Below, piece by piece: positions 11,801-26,931 of a DNA stretch of 64,000 nucleotides (position 1 is its first letter; every line of letters begins with the position of its first letter). Below the pieces are notes generated by a model. It was not told the origin of the DNA, did not search any database, and was given only the letters and a program-made list of their open reading frames with translations. The stretch is from Nezara viridula (taxonomy: Eukaryota; Arthropoda; Insecta; Hemiptera; Pentatomidae), in NCBI GenBank assembly GCA_928085145.1, contig OV725078.1, forward strand, positions 136,683,612 to 136,747,611. Direction: 5' to 3'. The translations under genes and the position numbers were made by a program.

Positions 11801-14800
11801 TACTTGACTATTTAAAGAAAAAATAGTTGAAAATGGTTAATAAAAATATAGACTAGGTATATAAACAACTATTTACTTTTATGAAATTATTTACTTAAAA
11901 ACGAGACCTAGGTAAACTAACCTACCTAGTAGTAAGGTTAGTCTCATAGAAAATTGTTTTGACAAAAGTTAGTAAAATATAATTCTACTACTTACAAAAA
12001 TTAAGGAAAGGTATTGCGAAAATAATAAATTTTTTGAGGAAAATGGGAAAGAACTGACAATTATACATAACATTAATTTTTTTTTTCTTAAAGTAAATTG
12101 TAAAGTTTCCACATTTTTTTTTTAATTTGTTGCCCACTTGACTATTTAAAAGAAATAGTTGAAGATAGTTTAAAAATATAAACAAGGGATATGAAAAATT
12201 ATTTAACTATTTACTTATAATGAAAATCAGAAATTTATAATGGTTGTGAGGCCTAGATAACCTAACCTATCCAGTAGTATGGTTAGTCTACCCACTACTT
12301 TTACCTCAGTCCCCTCTCCACTTCTCGTGAATGAACCTTTGATTTCCGGATGTTCGGAAATCTGCAACGCACCACCATCAGTACTTCATTCACTACCTTA
12401 CACAATAATTCGGAACGTCATTAGTGCCTCGGAATGCAATTCCGAATGACCGTGTAGGGTCTGCTTTAGGTTCCTTATATAAGCAGAAATCCGAAGGATC
12501 CTCTCATATCTCACTCCTCTGTTAGGATTTGGGAATTTAAGTATGATTATTTCTTAAATAGTTTAAAAATTCCTAGTAAAAAATCGTGTTCCATCCATTT
12601 CCATTTATTGACTGGAATTATGAAATTCCTGGCCTATTTTTTAAACAATTAATTGCAATTTTATTATCATATTTTGACCAATGACGGAAAACGGTGAATT
12701 TTGATGCCTAAAATATCAATTTTTTAATTAGAGTCTGCCGGTAGATCGCCGCTGCCTAAATTTGGCAGACAATTTTATTTCTTCCTTTTATCACACGAAT
12801 TTATAATTCCAAGGATCCTAAAGTTGATAAATTTTTTATTCCAAAGTTGCAATTTTTTAATTAAGTCTGCCATATGATAGCAGCAGCACAGAAATGGCAG
12901 ACCGCTAAAAATCGACAACTTTTGGTAGAAATATTTATTAATCTAAGTTTCATTTAGCCTGCGATGAGAGCTATTTCAGGCAAATTTGGACCTCTTTGTT
13001 TGGCCGCCATTTCTAAAGCAGCGGCTATGGAATGGCAGACAAAGCTTATTTTAGTTAATATGTTATACACTTTCATAATTTACATTCATATCTTCGCCAA
13101 CAATTAAGTCCGTTTCTTGACCCTGGTTCCAGGGCTCGAAGAAATCCCATTCGAAAACAACAAATCATGTCTCGGAAAATGAGAATCTGTCAGATTAATG
13201 TTTCGTATAATAAAAAGTGACCTTAGGATGGGTGCATTTCGAAGAATGACAGGACAAAGGCTAACCGCTTCCCTAAAAAAAATTAGAGTGGATAGATGAA
13301 AAGTGATCCTTGGTTGTTACACCAATGGTCTTCATCAAAAGATTTTGTTTAGCAATGAGAAAATTTTTACAATTGAAGAAAAATTTAATCGCCAAAATGA
13401 TCGTGTGTACCCACACAGCTCTAAAGAAGGCGAGGAAGTCATTGGAAGAGTGGAAAGAGGTCATCAACCTTCCTCAATGATGGTTTGGTGAGGAGTTTGC
13501 TTTGATGGCACCACAAAGCTCCATTTTTTTTAAAAAAGGAGTTAAAGTAGCTGGTAAAAACTATTAGGACAATATTTTGGAAACTGTTGTCAAAGCCTCT
13601 AAATGATATTCTGTTTGCTGGAAGTCATTGGGTTTTAAGCAGGATTCTGCTCCAGCTCACAAAGCCAGGTCATCTCAGCAGTAGCTGCAAAAGAACATTC
13701 CAGAGTTCATCTCTGCCTCGGATTGGCCCTCAGGAAGCCCTGATCTCAACCCACTAGATTATCGGCTTTGGTCCGAACTGAACTGGGACATTTTGAGCAA
13801 TCCCTTTTTTGTTTTGCTCTCTATAGATGATATACATTTTATTTTCTAACAGAGTTTTTGAAAGAAATAATTTTTCTGTTGAAATCTGTATATATTTCCT
13901 TGTAACAATATTTATGACAGGACTAGGTACTTTAAAAACTTGTAGATTTATGGTATAGAGAAATAATTTCAGTAAAAGTAATTTTATAGAATGCACAATT
14001 AAGGTTGATGATATGAATGTTAGATCAAAATGAGTGAGGCATATAGCTTGAAGTAGTCTATCATTTCATATCTAATTAACAAAGAATATTGAAAAAAAAC
14101 TATATATAATTATGATTAGAGACATATACTGCAGAGCTAAATGCATATAGGGACCAAGAGATTGATGGGAGGAGTGATTGAGAGACCTATGAAGCTTTAA
14201 CAGAAGTCTTGAGAATGCTACGATCAAGAATATCCATGCTTGGTGAAATTGTAACTGAGAAGTTTAAAAAATCATAGAAAAAGCAGTATATATACATAAG
14301 GTTCAAAAACTCCTGATTTCTAAATACGCAAAACTATGTAAATAAGATCAGCATTTTGTGAAATATATTAAAAAAATAATAAGTACCGAATTCATTAAGA
14401 AACGATGTGTCGATACCAAACTCTGACAGTGTTTTCAACTGTTCAAACTCAACTTTCAGATTTGATATATCAGACTTAGAAGAGGAAGTTGGGATGTGAG
14501 AATGAGATTTTATGTCCATTAGTTCCCTCACTCTTTCTTCCTCTTCACGAAATCTTCTATGCTCATCAATGATATTTTTGGCTTTCCTATGCTCTCCGCC
14601 TGTTAGGAGATCTAAAAGGTTATCAACCATTGTTAATGTATAATCACAGTCTCGTGCAAAGTTCAGGACACTAAAACATATAATAAGAACAGTAAAGAAA
14701 ATTTCTAGGAATAAAAAAAATATTCATATAATGTAAAAAATATATTTTTTAAACAATCAATATTCAAAACTGAGATTCTAGTCTTTATGTGTAATATAAA

Positions 14801-17800
14801 GATCATAATTGCAAATATAATAAAAATATAATTCCATATTGATATCAAATATAATTCCAAATCAAAGTACACACACATATATATTACTTTATGTACTAGC
14901 TTGTTAAATATTTCCACAATAACTTACAAGCAATAAAATATCCTTCAATATAATAACTTTTTTTTTTTCAACAAATTCTTTTTCTGGTAGAATTCTTTAA
15001 AAAGAAAAATTAAAATTTGGGATATACCTTCTATGAAAGAGTGTGTTAATAGGCATATTGTAGCTGCTGGAAATAATTTGTTATTTGTTGCATATTTTTT
15101 CTTTTTTATTAAACATGGTGGTAGTTGAAATAAACAATTTTGAATCACAGAATATTATATAAATTCCGTTATTTGTGTAATGGAAACTTAATTTTTAAAA
15201 ATATTCTGCAGTTTATTGGTGGGCGAGCTAATAAGTATGTTATATACATTAGATTGTTCAGAAATTAATGGATTTTATTTCTTAATTTTAGGCCCCTTTC
15301 ACATTGAAGATGCATCCATCCTGCATCTTAAACACTGGACTGTGTAATAGAATGAGAGCTTTCACACCGAAGATGCATTGCGTCTTGCAGCCTGAATGTC
15401 TTGTCTCTTGGGAACCAGCCGGCTGGAGATTTTAGTGTGCAGTGCATCTTTGTTGTGTTGGTCTTGCATACCTCGCCCCTTCCACCTTGCCCCGCCCAAA
15501 GCAAAATATTTTTGAGGAGGAGCAATCATCAGTTCTGGGCGGCTTGCTTATACCTCCAACACTCGGTCTACTCTCTCCCTTCTTAATTTTCTTTAAGCTC
15601 TTGTAATTGACGAATCTATCAATTGATTTTTTATTTTTAACTATTTTTTTTTTGTTATCCATTCTTAAATTTATTTTTAACCATAGGTTTTTTTTTTAAC
15701 CAATTTCTCTGATTTTCAACTATTGTTCCATATGATCTAAACTTATTTTTCTTGTTATTACCAGGGAAGATTAAAAATTGAATTCCAAAATTGCAATAAA
15801 TCATTAGAAAAAAAAAGTAATCAAAATATAAATAAAATTAATCATATTGCAAACTTTATCATTTATTTGTTTTAATTACTTCGTATATGATCAACGTTTC
15901 CAGGTGCTACCTGATCTGTTTTTAGGGCCTGCTAGTTGATTAATATTTACTAACAACTCCTAGAATATAGTGACTTGCTCGCCTCAGTTTCATTTCATAG
16001 TGCAATTAGGCATTGTGTTCCAAGTACAAAACTTCTATCCTTCAACTATGTTACCCGACACAGAGAACTTCAATGTGACCTTTGTTAAAGCAGTTGAAGA
16101 CTATCATGCAATATACGATACTGCAAGTAAAGGGTACTCAAATAGGGATGAACAAGAGAAATATGGAAGGCCCTGGCACAAAAATTCGAATCAACAGGTT
16201 AAAGAACTATGTACTTATAATTTATTCGGGTCAGCGAAAAAATAAAAAAATACTTATTTCAACATCAATTACTATTAAAATTATAATTTCATCATCCGAA
16301 GAGTCAGATGATTGATTATTCATCTTTCAAACTCACCTACTAAACTAACAGAGATAATGGATATAAATAGAAGATTCAAGAGGCACATGTATCCTTGGTG
16401 TGAAAGCTCTTTTATCAAGATGCAAGACACACATGCATCCTGAATCCAGCACGTATGCATTTTGCGTCTTGCATTTTTGGTGTGAAAGGGGTCTTAAATT
16501 AATTAATTTTTGCAGAAGTGGCAATAAGGCCTCCAGGTCTGATTTATAATTTTATTTATTTGCGAACATTTTGTGATTTACTCTTATGCATAGGACTGAA
16601 ACATGCATGTTTTACATAAGTGTTTAAGTTTCAATTTTTTTTTTGGAATTACAGACCCTGTAGAGCTTTTGTCGCCTTAACAAGCCTTCTCCATCTCTAC
16701 CTATCTTAGGGCTATTTATTTCCAGTTATCTGCATGCAACTGTATGTTTTAATTAATATTAAAAAAATTAATAGTGTTAAAACAAATTGTGAATAAATAT
16801 TATAGTTCTATTAATCACATTTCAAATTTTGTTACTTGTTTGAAATTTTAAACCATTAGAATGGGAGTTAAACAATATGCTTTTGCTTTTGTACATGCAC
16901 ATTTTTGAGAAATATACACTCATTAAAAACAATATATAAACTTTAAGATTGTTATATATCAAAGTTATTGTTATGTTATAGTATAGTTCAAATGATTTCG
17001 CACTGACCAGAACAGAAAGTAATCTAATAAGATGAAGTTATTAATGGAAACTATAAATTATGATTTAACATTCAGGTTAAGTGCAAAAATATTTAAAGTG
17101 TGACCTTTAAATTAAATTAACAACATTAGCATTATACCATTTCATAGAAAAAATGCAGCTATGTTTTCTTTTACATTTGTATTTAGATGGTCAGTTCAAA
17201 AACATTATATGATGGAATTAATTTTCTTTTTTTCATGAGGCAAATTGTAGTAATTACATAACACAATCATTTTTTTCTTCTTCTAACCTATCTTTTAGGA
17301 AATGAATAGTCAGAAGTATGCTTTAAAATTTAATAATAAAAAAAAAATGCAGTTTTACTTTATAATGTAATTTTCACACTGTATTAAGATTGATATATAC
17401 TGATGGTAATAATAATGATATAAATCACTGTTAGAATTTATCTCTTTGCCACCCATGAAATAATTCTGTTTTCATCTTTTTTTTTTTTTAAATCCTTACA
17501 TAATTGTGATTTAACGATGGAATTTAATTATGTGCTGTATCTCTTTCTTATTTTCACCTCCAAGAATATAGCTATCACATAAAACACTTTACAGGGAAAA
17601 AACAGATTCATCCAAAGCTGTTTTGGAATTATTTTCCTAACGACAGAAATAATGTTTTTTTTAGAAGGACAAGGTTAAACAACTTAATGGCTTATGACAT
17701 GATATTACGAAAAGGGTCAAAGCAGACCCATTAATTTCTCTATAATCTGAGTTTAGTTGAATCATAATATTTTTTTTTTTAATAGGTAGATAAAGCTGTT

Positions 17801-20800
17801 TAAAGATATGAAGATCTGAGACCTAACACAGTAAGTCTAACAACTCTATGATTGCCATGACTCAATCACTTTTATTGATGTTTTTAAATAAATCAACTCA
17901 TACATGAATCGGATCATAAATCATAAATCATAAAGGATACTGACCTACCTTGATAAGGTATTTAAAAAGGTCGAAAAAGCCATTTAGAACCTGGTGTTGC
18001 CAGAAAATACAAAACAAATAAATAAATCTAATATTGATTACGGCTTCATTTAATAATTTAGAAAACTAGAAAATTAAATAGATTTAAAACTAAAATGACG
18101 CAACAATATGAGCTGTTGGATGCAAAAACCTACATATAACTTGAATCTTAAAAATTTCTACATGACAAACCATTGATACAGATTTAAGAAATTAAGGATA
18201 TAGATCCAGAAACAATAAAAAAAAAAAATTAATATTGTTCAAATAAAAATTTATTTAATGATGCCTTGCAAGTTTAATAGGCTCAGTTTTTGATTTACAC
18301 CATTTTTGTATTCAACAGCTCATATATAAAAGGAAATCAAGCCTTTAATTATCTAAAAAATACCTTTCAGCATAAATGGTAGCATTTTCATCTCCATAAG
18401 TTTCATAAATTAAATCTGTTTCTTCTTTTGACAGATTAGCAAACGTAGAATCATATGATGGAGCATAAGAACCAAAAGCACCATAATTAAGAGGCTTTAC
18501 TGAAAAATAAAAGAGTACAAATTTAATGAAGAATATGAAACAAAATGTTTGCTGATAGAACTTTAAGAATCATTTAAAATTGAGCAGATGGACTAATTTT
18601 ACTTTTTAAGTTTATACAAAATAATATAAAAGATTCTTAACAAAAACACGAACATGTGGTTATTATTATACTTCTACTTAAATAAAATATAGCAAAATAA
18701 AATTTCTTGGTTCAAACAATTTTCCGAACATTTTAGAGGTAGGCTAAAAGCTAAAAAAAGTATTTTATTGAGAACGTTATTTTCTCCACTCCACTTCTGT
18801 AGAATGGTATTGGTAGAATGGCATTGTCACCGTTCAAATAACGTTGTTGTTTTATAATTATCTATGGGTGACTCAATAAATATTTAGTGCGGAGAAAATA
18901 CATTTCCCCACTTTCTGTTAGGAAGAACATTTAGAAAGTTCTGAAAATGGTAGCTCTGGAAAACAATAAAACTCTTGTAAAGTATAAAGTTTGCTGTAAT
19001 ATCCTAATCAAATGTATCAGAGTTCTCATATATATTGATTAGTTGGTGTTCATCTATTAAAAAAAGCCATTTTTAGTTATTATTTTACTGATTTCTATCA
19101 TATAATTATAATGACACTGGAGAGGGAAGAATCTAATAGTAGCCTGGCTCAATAATTAAAAGTAAATTTTAAACTTTGAAAAACTGCAAATCTACTCTCG
19201 AGTACATGCTGAATCATTTAAATCCAAAAAATGAATATTTATCTATTCACAACAAAATTGGTTCTTCTCAATATTTCGCTATTAGACTAGGAGCAACTGA
19301 CAATTTCATTTATCGGAAGGAATTATATAGCTGGTAACCATTTTAAATTCTAGATAAACGTTATCTGTTGTCATTTGAATTGAAATCGTCAGTTGAAAGA
19401 AGTTGATTTCTACACCAAAATTTAAATTTAAGAGAAGAATTTTAAGGTTCATTTAACTGACATCAAAGTCATCAAATTAGGGCAGTCCGATGGTAGTTGG
19501 ATGAAGAAAAAATAAGATAGTCAGTTTCTCTTTGGTTTTTAATGTTTTTTAGGATGTTGAATCTGAATTTGGTGCTCCTGAACAAAATTTTCGATTGCGT
19601 TAGGAGATATATGCAAAAAAACAGCGAAATTTCTGAATTTATTTTGGCCTTGACTCTGAAACTAAGCATTTATCGAAATTATTATTACATACAACGTTAA
19701 AGTAGATACAATTTACTATCTATTTTAAAAATAGCTTTTTGATGTAGGGCCAACGGGTGAGGAGTTAGAAAATGTTGACTGTTTGCTTATTTCACAAGAA
19801 AAATCTCTTTTCCTCAGATTTTCCCCCAAAGCTCATAATCTATGTATGACTCAAAGAAATTCATTATAATCAATTTGAAAGAGCATTAAATTTGCTATGT
19901 ACATCATGTAGACACAGTGCTGGCCTTAGGGCGGAGCAACTGAGGCGCCGACCAATCTTAAGGGGCGCTCGCCACTTGTTACAAATTAAAAAAAAATACA
20001 AATGTATTAAAATAATTAACTTTAGGCTATCAATAAAGTAGCTGTATTCATGAAATATTACATAATATCTTCCAACAGCTTAAGAAATAAATTAAATTTT
20101 TTAGAGGAAGGGGAGATGACATTGTCCGGGGGTGCCAAAGGTCTAAGGCCTGGCACTGTGTAGATAAGTTAATATGTAAGAGGGTTAGTTAAGCAGATGT
20201 TAAAGCGCAATGGAATCGAAGGCGTATTTCACTCGTAGTATCTATTGCTATCAACTTAAGTACTTTTTATCTTTTCAATGCTTTTGATTCGGGTAATTTA
20301 ACTATATTTATAACAGAACTAGAATGTTTAAACAAATTACATAGCTTTTATATATTCTGTTGGCATGAGAGACTTCAACATCCATAACAATAATAAAAAA
20401 AATAAGGACCAAAACGCGCTTCAAAGTCCGAGCAATCAAATGATATTTCGTCTACTTGCACATTAAAACTCTACATAAACTTGAATTAAATTGAAAGTGT
20501 ATCAAAATTTTTATTGAACTCGGGAATAATCGTTAATATATGAAAAGTTAAAAAGCTATTAGAGCACTCGGATTTTGAAGCTAATTTGGATTGTTGAGTT
20601 TTTGATTATTATGAATTTTGATATCTCTCATGCCAACAGAATATATAAAAGCAATGTAATTTGTTTATACATTCTAGTTCTGTTATAAATATAGTTAAAT
20701 TAGCCAAATCAAGAGCATTCAAAAGATAAAAAGTACTTAAGTTGAGATCGGCAGATTTAGTATTAAGTATTTCACTATGAGTGAAATACGCATTCAATTC

Positions 20801-23800
20801 CATGCACTTTAATAGCCACTAAACTCTCTTACATATTAAAGTGTCTACATGAGGTATATAGGAAATTTAAAGCTCTATCAAACAGATTATAACGTATTTC
20901 TTCGAGAAAAGCATAGATTATGAATTTTTGGAAAACCAATTTTTTTTTTTATGAAATAAGCAACTAATCAACATTCTTTAACTCCTCACCCATTGGTCCT
21001 ACATCAAAAACCTACTGATAAAATTTATAGTAAATTGTATCTACTTTAACTTTATATACAATAATAATTTTGATAAAATCCATAATTTCGGAGTCATATC
21101 CAAAAAAATAAAAAAAGTAGAAATTTCACCGTTTCTTGCATATATCTTGGAACAAAATAGAACATTTCGTTTGGGAATATCAAATTCAGATTCAGCACCC
21201 CAAAAAACATAAAAACCAAAGAGAAACTGACTATTTGATTTTTTTTCTCATGGTTTTATGATAACAAATATTCTCAAACAAGCAGTGATAGATTATGAGG
21301 CTGTTAATGACAGAATATGTAGGATAAGATTGGAAGGTAGAATTTTTGACTCATCTATGGTGAGCGTACATGTGCTGACAGAAGATAAATCAGAGGAAGA
21401 GAAGGATGAATTTCATGGTACTCTAGAGAGAGTTGAGGATGAAATCCCAAGATATGACGTGAAGCTGGTTTTAGGAGACTGGAATGTAAAAATAGGAAAG
21501 GAGGACGCATTTCATCTGGTTATAGGAAAACATAGTAAGCATGATATCTCCAGTGATAACGGGATACGTCTGGTAGACATTGCAGCATTGAGGGGAATGA
21601 GGGTGAGTGACACTTTTTTCGCTCACAAGAATATCCACAAGGAGACATGGTTATCTCCAGATGGAAAGATCCGGAATAAAATGTGTTGGTAGATAGTAGA
21701 CAAGCAACAGACATACAAGACATATGCAGTTTCAGAGGTGCTTGTTGTGAGTCAGACCATTTTCTGGTTAAGGCTAAATATAAAATGAAAGTAGCCTCAT
21801 ACCAAAGAGCCCGAGGAGAGAGAAAAGCTACAAGTTGAAGAGACACGAGATTTATTCAAAAGGAAAATTGTGGACAGATTTGAAAACTTAATAAGAGCAG
21901 AGTCAATTGAAGGGAACTGGTGTACTTTTATAGATACATTGAAGAGTGTAGCAACAGAGGTTCTTGGGTGCGAGACGGCAGAAAAGAAGAAACAACTGGT
22001 ATGACAGGGAATGTGAAATAGCAGTCAAAGAAAAAAATGATGCCAGAATGAAATTGATACAGAGAGTAACAAGACTCTCAGCAGAGAGCTATAAAAAGAA
22101 AAGAGCAGAGGTAAGGAGAATGTTTAGGAGAAAAAAGAGGGCTAAGGAGAGAGAGAGAAACTAGAACAAATACAAGAAGAATTTGATAAAATGAACAGTA
22201 GGAAGTTTTACTGGAGGGTCAAACATACAAAGACAGGGTATGCACCAAAGCATGCATTTTATATGGATGAAGAAAGTAAGTTATTGGGAAATAGTAAAGA
22301 AGTATTAGAAGAAGAAGAATAAGTAAGTAAAAAAGGGTAAGATATTTCCAGAACTTATGGAATTTAAATAGGATAGAAATTAATAGTACCACAGGAGGGC
22401 AGCAGGATGAATACAATGAGGTGCAAGAGGATAATGATGAAGAGGATGTACCACCAGATCAGGAGGAAATACTGGAAATCATTTTTTCACTAAAGAATCA
22501 TAAGGCCCCAGGAACTGACGAGATAGTGGCTGAATTCCTGAAATATGGAGGACAAACAGTGACAAGCCAAATCTATCAATTGATATGGGATATGTGGACT
22601 CAGGAAAGTATGTCAAGAGACTGGAGCAAAGTCATACCTTTCCAAGTTTATAAGAAGGACGACAGGATGGTACGGAAGAACTATCGTGGGATAGCGCTTC
22701 TGTTGTCTGTGTACAAGATTTTCTCCATTGCAATTAACTGGTAAGATGGTCTGAGAGGGTTATTGGCGATTACCAGTGTGATTTTAGACAGGAAGATCCA
22801 CAACTGACTTAATATTCGCATTAAGACAGCTACTGGAAAAGAGTCATGAGCATTATGCTAGCCTCCACACCCGTTTTATAGATATCAAACAGACATACGA
22901 CTCGGTAGACAGGGAAAGGGTAGCAAGGGATAATATCAGGTCCCTAGGAGTTCCCCCAAAGCTGGTGAGGTTTATTCAAACAACGTGGAAGGAAACAACG
23001 TCTCAGGTAAGAGTTGATGGAGCCCATCTGAAGAGTTCGATGTGGTAGGGGAGCTGAGACAAGGTGACCAACTTTCGCCCATAGTATTTAACCTGGCTTT
23101 TAAAAAGGCAATAAGAGCAATCAGAACCAACCCGAGAGGAAATATCTATAGCAGGCTTACTCAGCACATGGCCTATGCAGATGATGTAGCCATCACAGCG
23201 CGCACACTACCAGCCCTTTCAGGAGCGTTACAAGAGTTTGAAGCGGCGCTTGCAGAGACTTGAAAATAAATGAAGCTAAGACAGAGTACATGAAGATGTC
23301 TAGAACTCAATTAGGTCAGGAAGAAGAAGTGCAAATTAATGGGCACAAATTCAAGTGCTGCGTTTAAATTTGTTGCGCTAAAAACTGCCTTAAAGACAAA
23401 AATAACCATATACAAGACAATAATAAGACCGTTTGTGACATACAGAAGCGAGTGCTGGGTGATGACCAAGGAGAATGAGACGATCCTGAAGGTTTGGGAG
23501 AGAAAGATACTCCAAAAGATGTTTGGCCCAGTAACCAAGGATGGCCATAGGAAAATAAGGAAAAACAGAGAGCTCGAACAGCTTTTTGGTGACCTTAATA
23601 TTGTGGCATTCATCAAAGAAGGAAGGAAGCCCATGTTCAAAGGATGCCGGATGAGAGGCTACCAAAAAATATAATGAATGGCAGGCCAGGCGGAAAGAGA
23701 GTAGCAGGAAGACCAAGGCTAAGATGGTTGGATGATGTAGAGGATGGCGAAGGAAGGCAGAATATAGGGAGGAATGGCAATCAATTTCAAGTTCGATCAA

Positions 23801-26800
23801 AGTCCAACTAGGACTGTAAGTAAGTAAACCTCTTCTAGTGCCAAATTAAACAGAAACAAGGAGAGTCAATCTCCCTGTCACAAATCGACTTAATCATAGC
23901 ATTGTCCACACGTAATTTGAGATTTGAAGAGATTTTTCAGGACTTCAATACCTTTGAAAGAGGAGAAGAAAGCTGTACTAGAGCTTGTTATATACTGAAA
24001 ATTTTTGTAACGAATCTCTTTAAAATTAAATTATCAACTATTAATTATATTTTTGATAGATTGGCCTTAAAAAAAATAAATAAAAATTACTACGCAAACA
24101 GAAAAATTATTTTAAAACAAGTGAATATTAATTATCACCTGTTTTTGCTATATTTCGTCTATCTTCACGGAATCCTTGAAGTTGTCCAGTCCCATGGTTC
24201 AATTTACCAATGAGTTGTCCCAGAGAAACAGGCCGTTCTTGAGGTTGCTCTGAGTCCAAACCATTACCAGGAATAAAAATGGCAAGAGATGTACTCCCAT
24301 CTTGCTTTTGTCTCAAAAATCCCATCTAGTAATAAAAAAAAAAAAAATCAAGATACTTTATTCAATTCCAAGCATTATCTAAATGCCTAAAAACAAATAA
24401 CCATATCAACAGTAGTACGAGAAAAACTTATATATTATAAATCTGTTTCACCAGATTTCACAGTAACCACAAAACATTATGCTAGTTGTAATGAAGTTTA
24501 TATTCATAGGAGTTATTTTGGTAGTCATTAAATAAAAAAAGAGAGAACCAACTGATGTAATATTTTAAAGATCTAAAGGAGTCCATAGACCCGATTGTTA
24601 TTATTAACTGATTAACAAATTTTTTGGACTTTTTTCTTGGATGTTTTCTCATTCTGCAGTTGACACAACATTTTCGTAACAGTATGAATTACAATAGATA
24701 CTTATTAACTATGAAAATTTTGGAAGTATGGTCATAACAATAGGCTTATCAATGTCTTACAGTAGTTTTTGGCCTCTTCAGAGATAGTTTTTCAGCTGAA
24801 GCTTTAGCAGATTTCTGAGCAATTTCTAAAATTTCCTCAGCAGAAAGATCATCAGGAATAGCTTCAAATTTATTTCTGAAAAAAAAAAAAATGAATATAC
24901 ATATAAGTTTAATATACACATAAGTTTAAAGGAACGTGGAACAATACTGTCTTGTTAGTACGATTTTGTAAATACAAGATATAAACTGGGTGTAGTATGT
25001 CCCTATATATTTCATTATTTTTGATAAAGTTAGTAAATCAAATATTTGTTAAATTTTAATCATTGTTAAATTTAAACCACTGGCACGTTCTGTGGATAAG
25101 GTAATTATTCTGTAAATTATTTAGCACAGTAAAACTTTGATAACCTGTCAGCATAGTAGAATACAAAAAAGGGATTGTTTTTTAACTCATAGCATATTTT
25201 AAAGGAAAATGTTCAAATAAAAGTAAAAAACATAATTATGTAATATATAGTATCATAAAGAGCCATTTAATAGAATACAAACCATATTTTTTAAAGATAT
25301 AAGTAATTTGAGAAAATCAAATTAAAAAAAAAATATAACCATAAATATTTGTAAGTAAATTAAGGCTCCAAATCTCAGAATTGCTGTTGAACAAAAAGTG
25401 AAGAAAGAACAGTGAGCAAAGGAGTTTTAAGCTGAATATAAACTGATAAATTCAAAGGAAATGTAAACATACTCGAACAACACCATTCTGAGAAACAAGA
25501 ATAATTAAAAAAAAAAATTATTTTAAAGCTTAGTAATTACTTTATTAGCAAAAATTATAATATACAATTACTTAAGTTAATTTTTTAAGTCAATATTTTG
25601 TCGTTTATATACTGCAAAATATTTAATTTATCTTTGTACTAGAATTAGAGCTGGTTGCTAATGATAGGTCAAGGTATTTTGTTAATATTTCTTCTTATTT
25701 TTCTTTTTTTATTAGGAAGCTTACGTTTATAATTTTTTCATATTTTAGGCAATAAAACTTCCAATTTTTTTCATATTTTTTTATTTATGCTTGTTGTCTC
25801 TTTCGTTTTGGGACAATTTTCCCATCATCAGAGTAATATTTTTATTTTTACATTCTTTTTTTTTGATGTGGCACCATTTGTCAAAAATTATATATTTGTC
25901 ACATTTTTTAAAAATTATTTGGTGTTACACATATTCACTGATACACTAATCAACAAATGGTGCCACATAAAAAAAAAAGAATGTAAAAATAAAAATATTA
26001 CTCTGATGATGGGAAAATTGTCCCGAAACGTAAGAGACAACAAGCATAAATAAAAAAATATGAAGAAAATTGGAAGTTTTACTGCCTAAAATATGAAAAA
26101 GTTAATATTTCTGTTATCTATTTAATTTATTAACCTTGTCCTTGGTCCCAGCAGTGACGGTTAATCAAAGTTTTACTGTTTACTTGATATAAATGTACAA
26201 AGTAATGAACTCAGTCATATGTAATGAATAGAGTATGATGTTTTGTAAATTAATGTTGTAAAGTATCTCAATACTTGAGAAGAAATAAGTTAAATAAATA
26301 TTCCCTCCAGAAATGGGCGTAGAGAAAGAAAATTTGATATATCAAATGCAGAATACTTTACACTTACTGAAATGTATATGTATAAGTCTACAGAAAAGAT
26401 TTGACTTGTTATTTTGAGATTAAACTACTTAATTTATAAATTACACTATCTACGTAATTTAACAATAAGTTATAACAAATTTAAAAGTTTTTGAAATAAT
26501 GGAGGGATGGTTATTATATCATTTCCACATTTTTAAATATTAAATAACCTATGTTAACGATTTATTAACTTTTTTTAATTATTATGTTTATGTACTTTTT
26601 ATAATTTTATTTTTATTTTATAATTTAATATTTTTATAAGGGTCACTTCCCTGCACAACCCTTGCCTTTGAAATAGTACTTCCTAACAAAGTACTGAACC
26701 CAAGACCCTTCATGGGTTGTAGTGGTAGAGATCATATTTTTTTGTTTATTTTTATGTTGGTTATTTAATAAAATGAGGTGATACCATAATATCACATTTC

Positions 26801-26845
26801 TTTCTTTACAATAGAAAAACTTTACTCTTACTAAACTATTAGCAT

Positions 26846-26931
<86 letters not shown>

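Noticed and set aside
24128..24325. Independent small gene starting at ATG 24325
   Set aside because: It is BRD7 exon 7: splice sites, phase and family motifs place it inside the larger protein.
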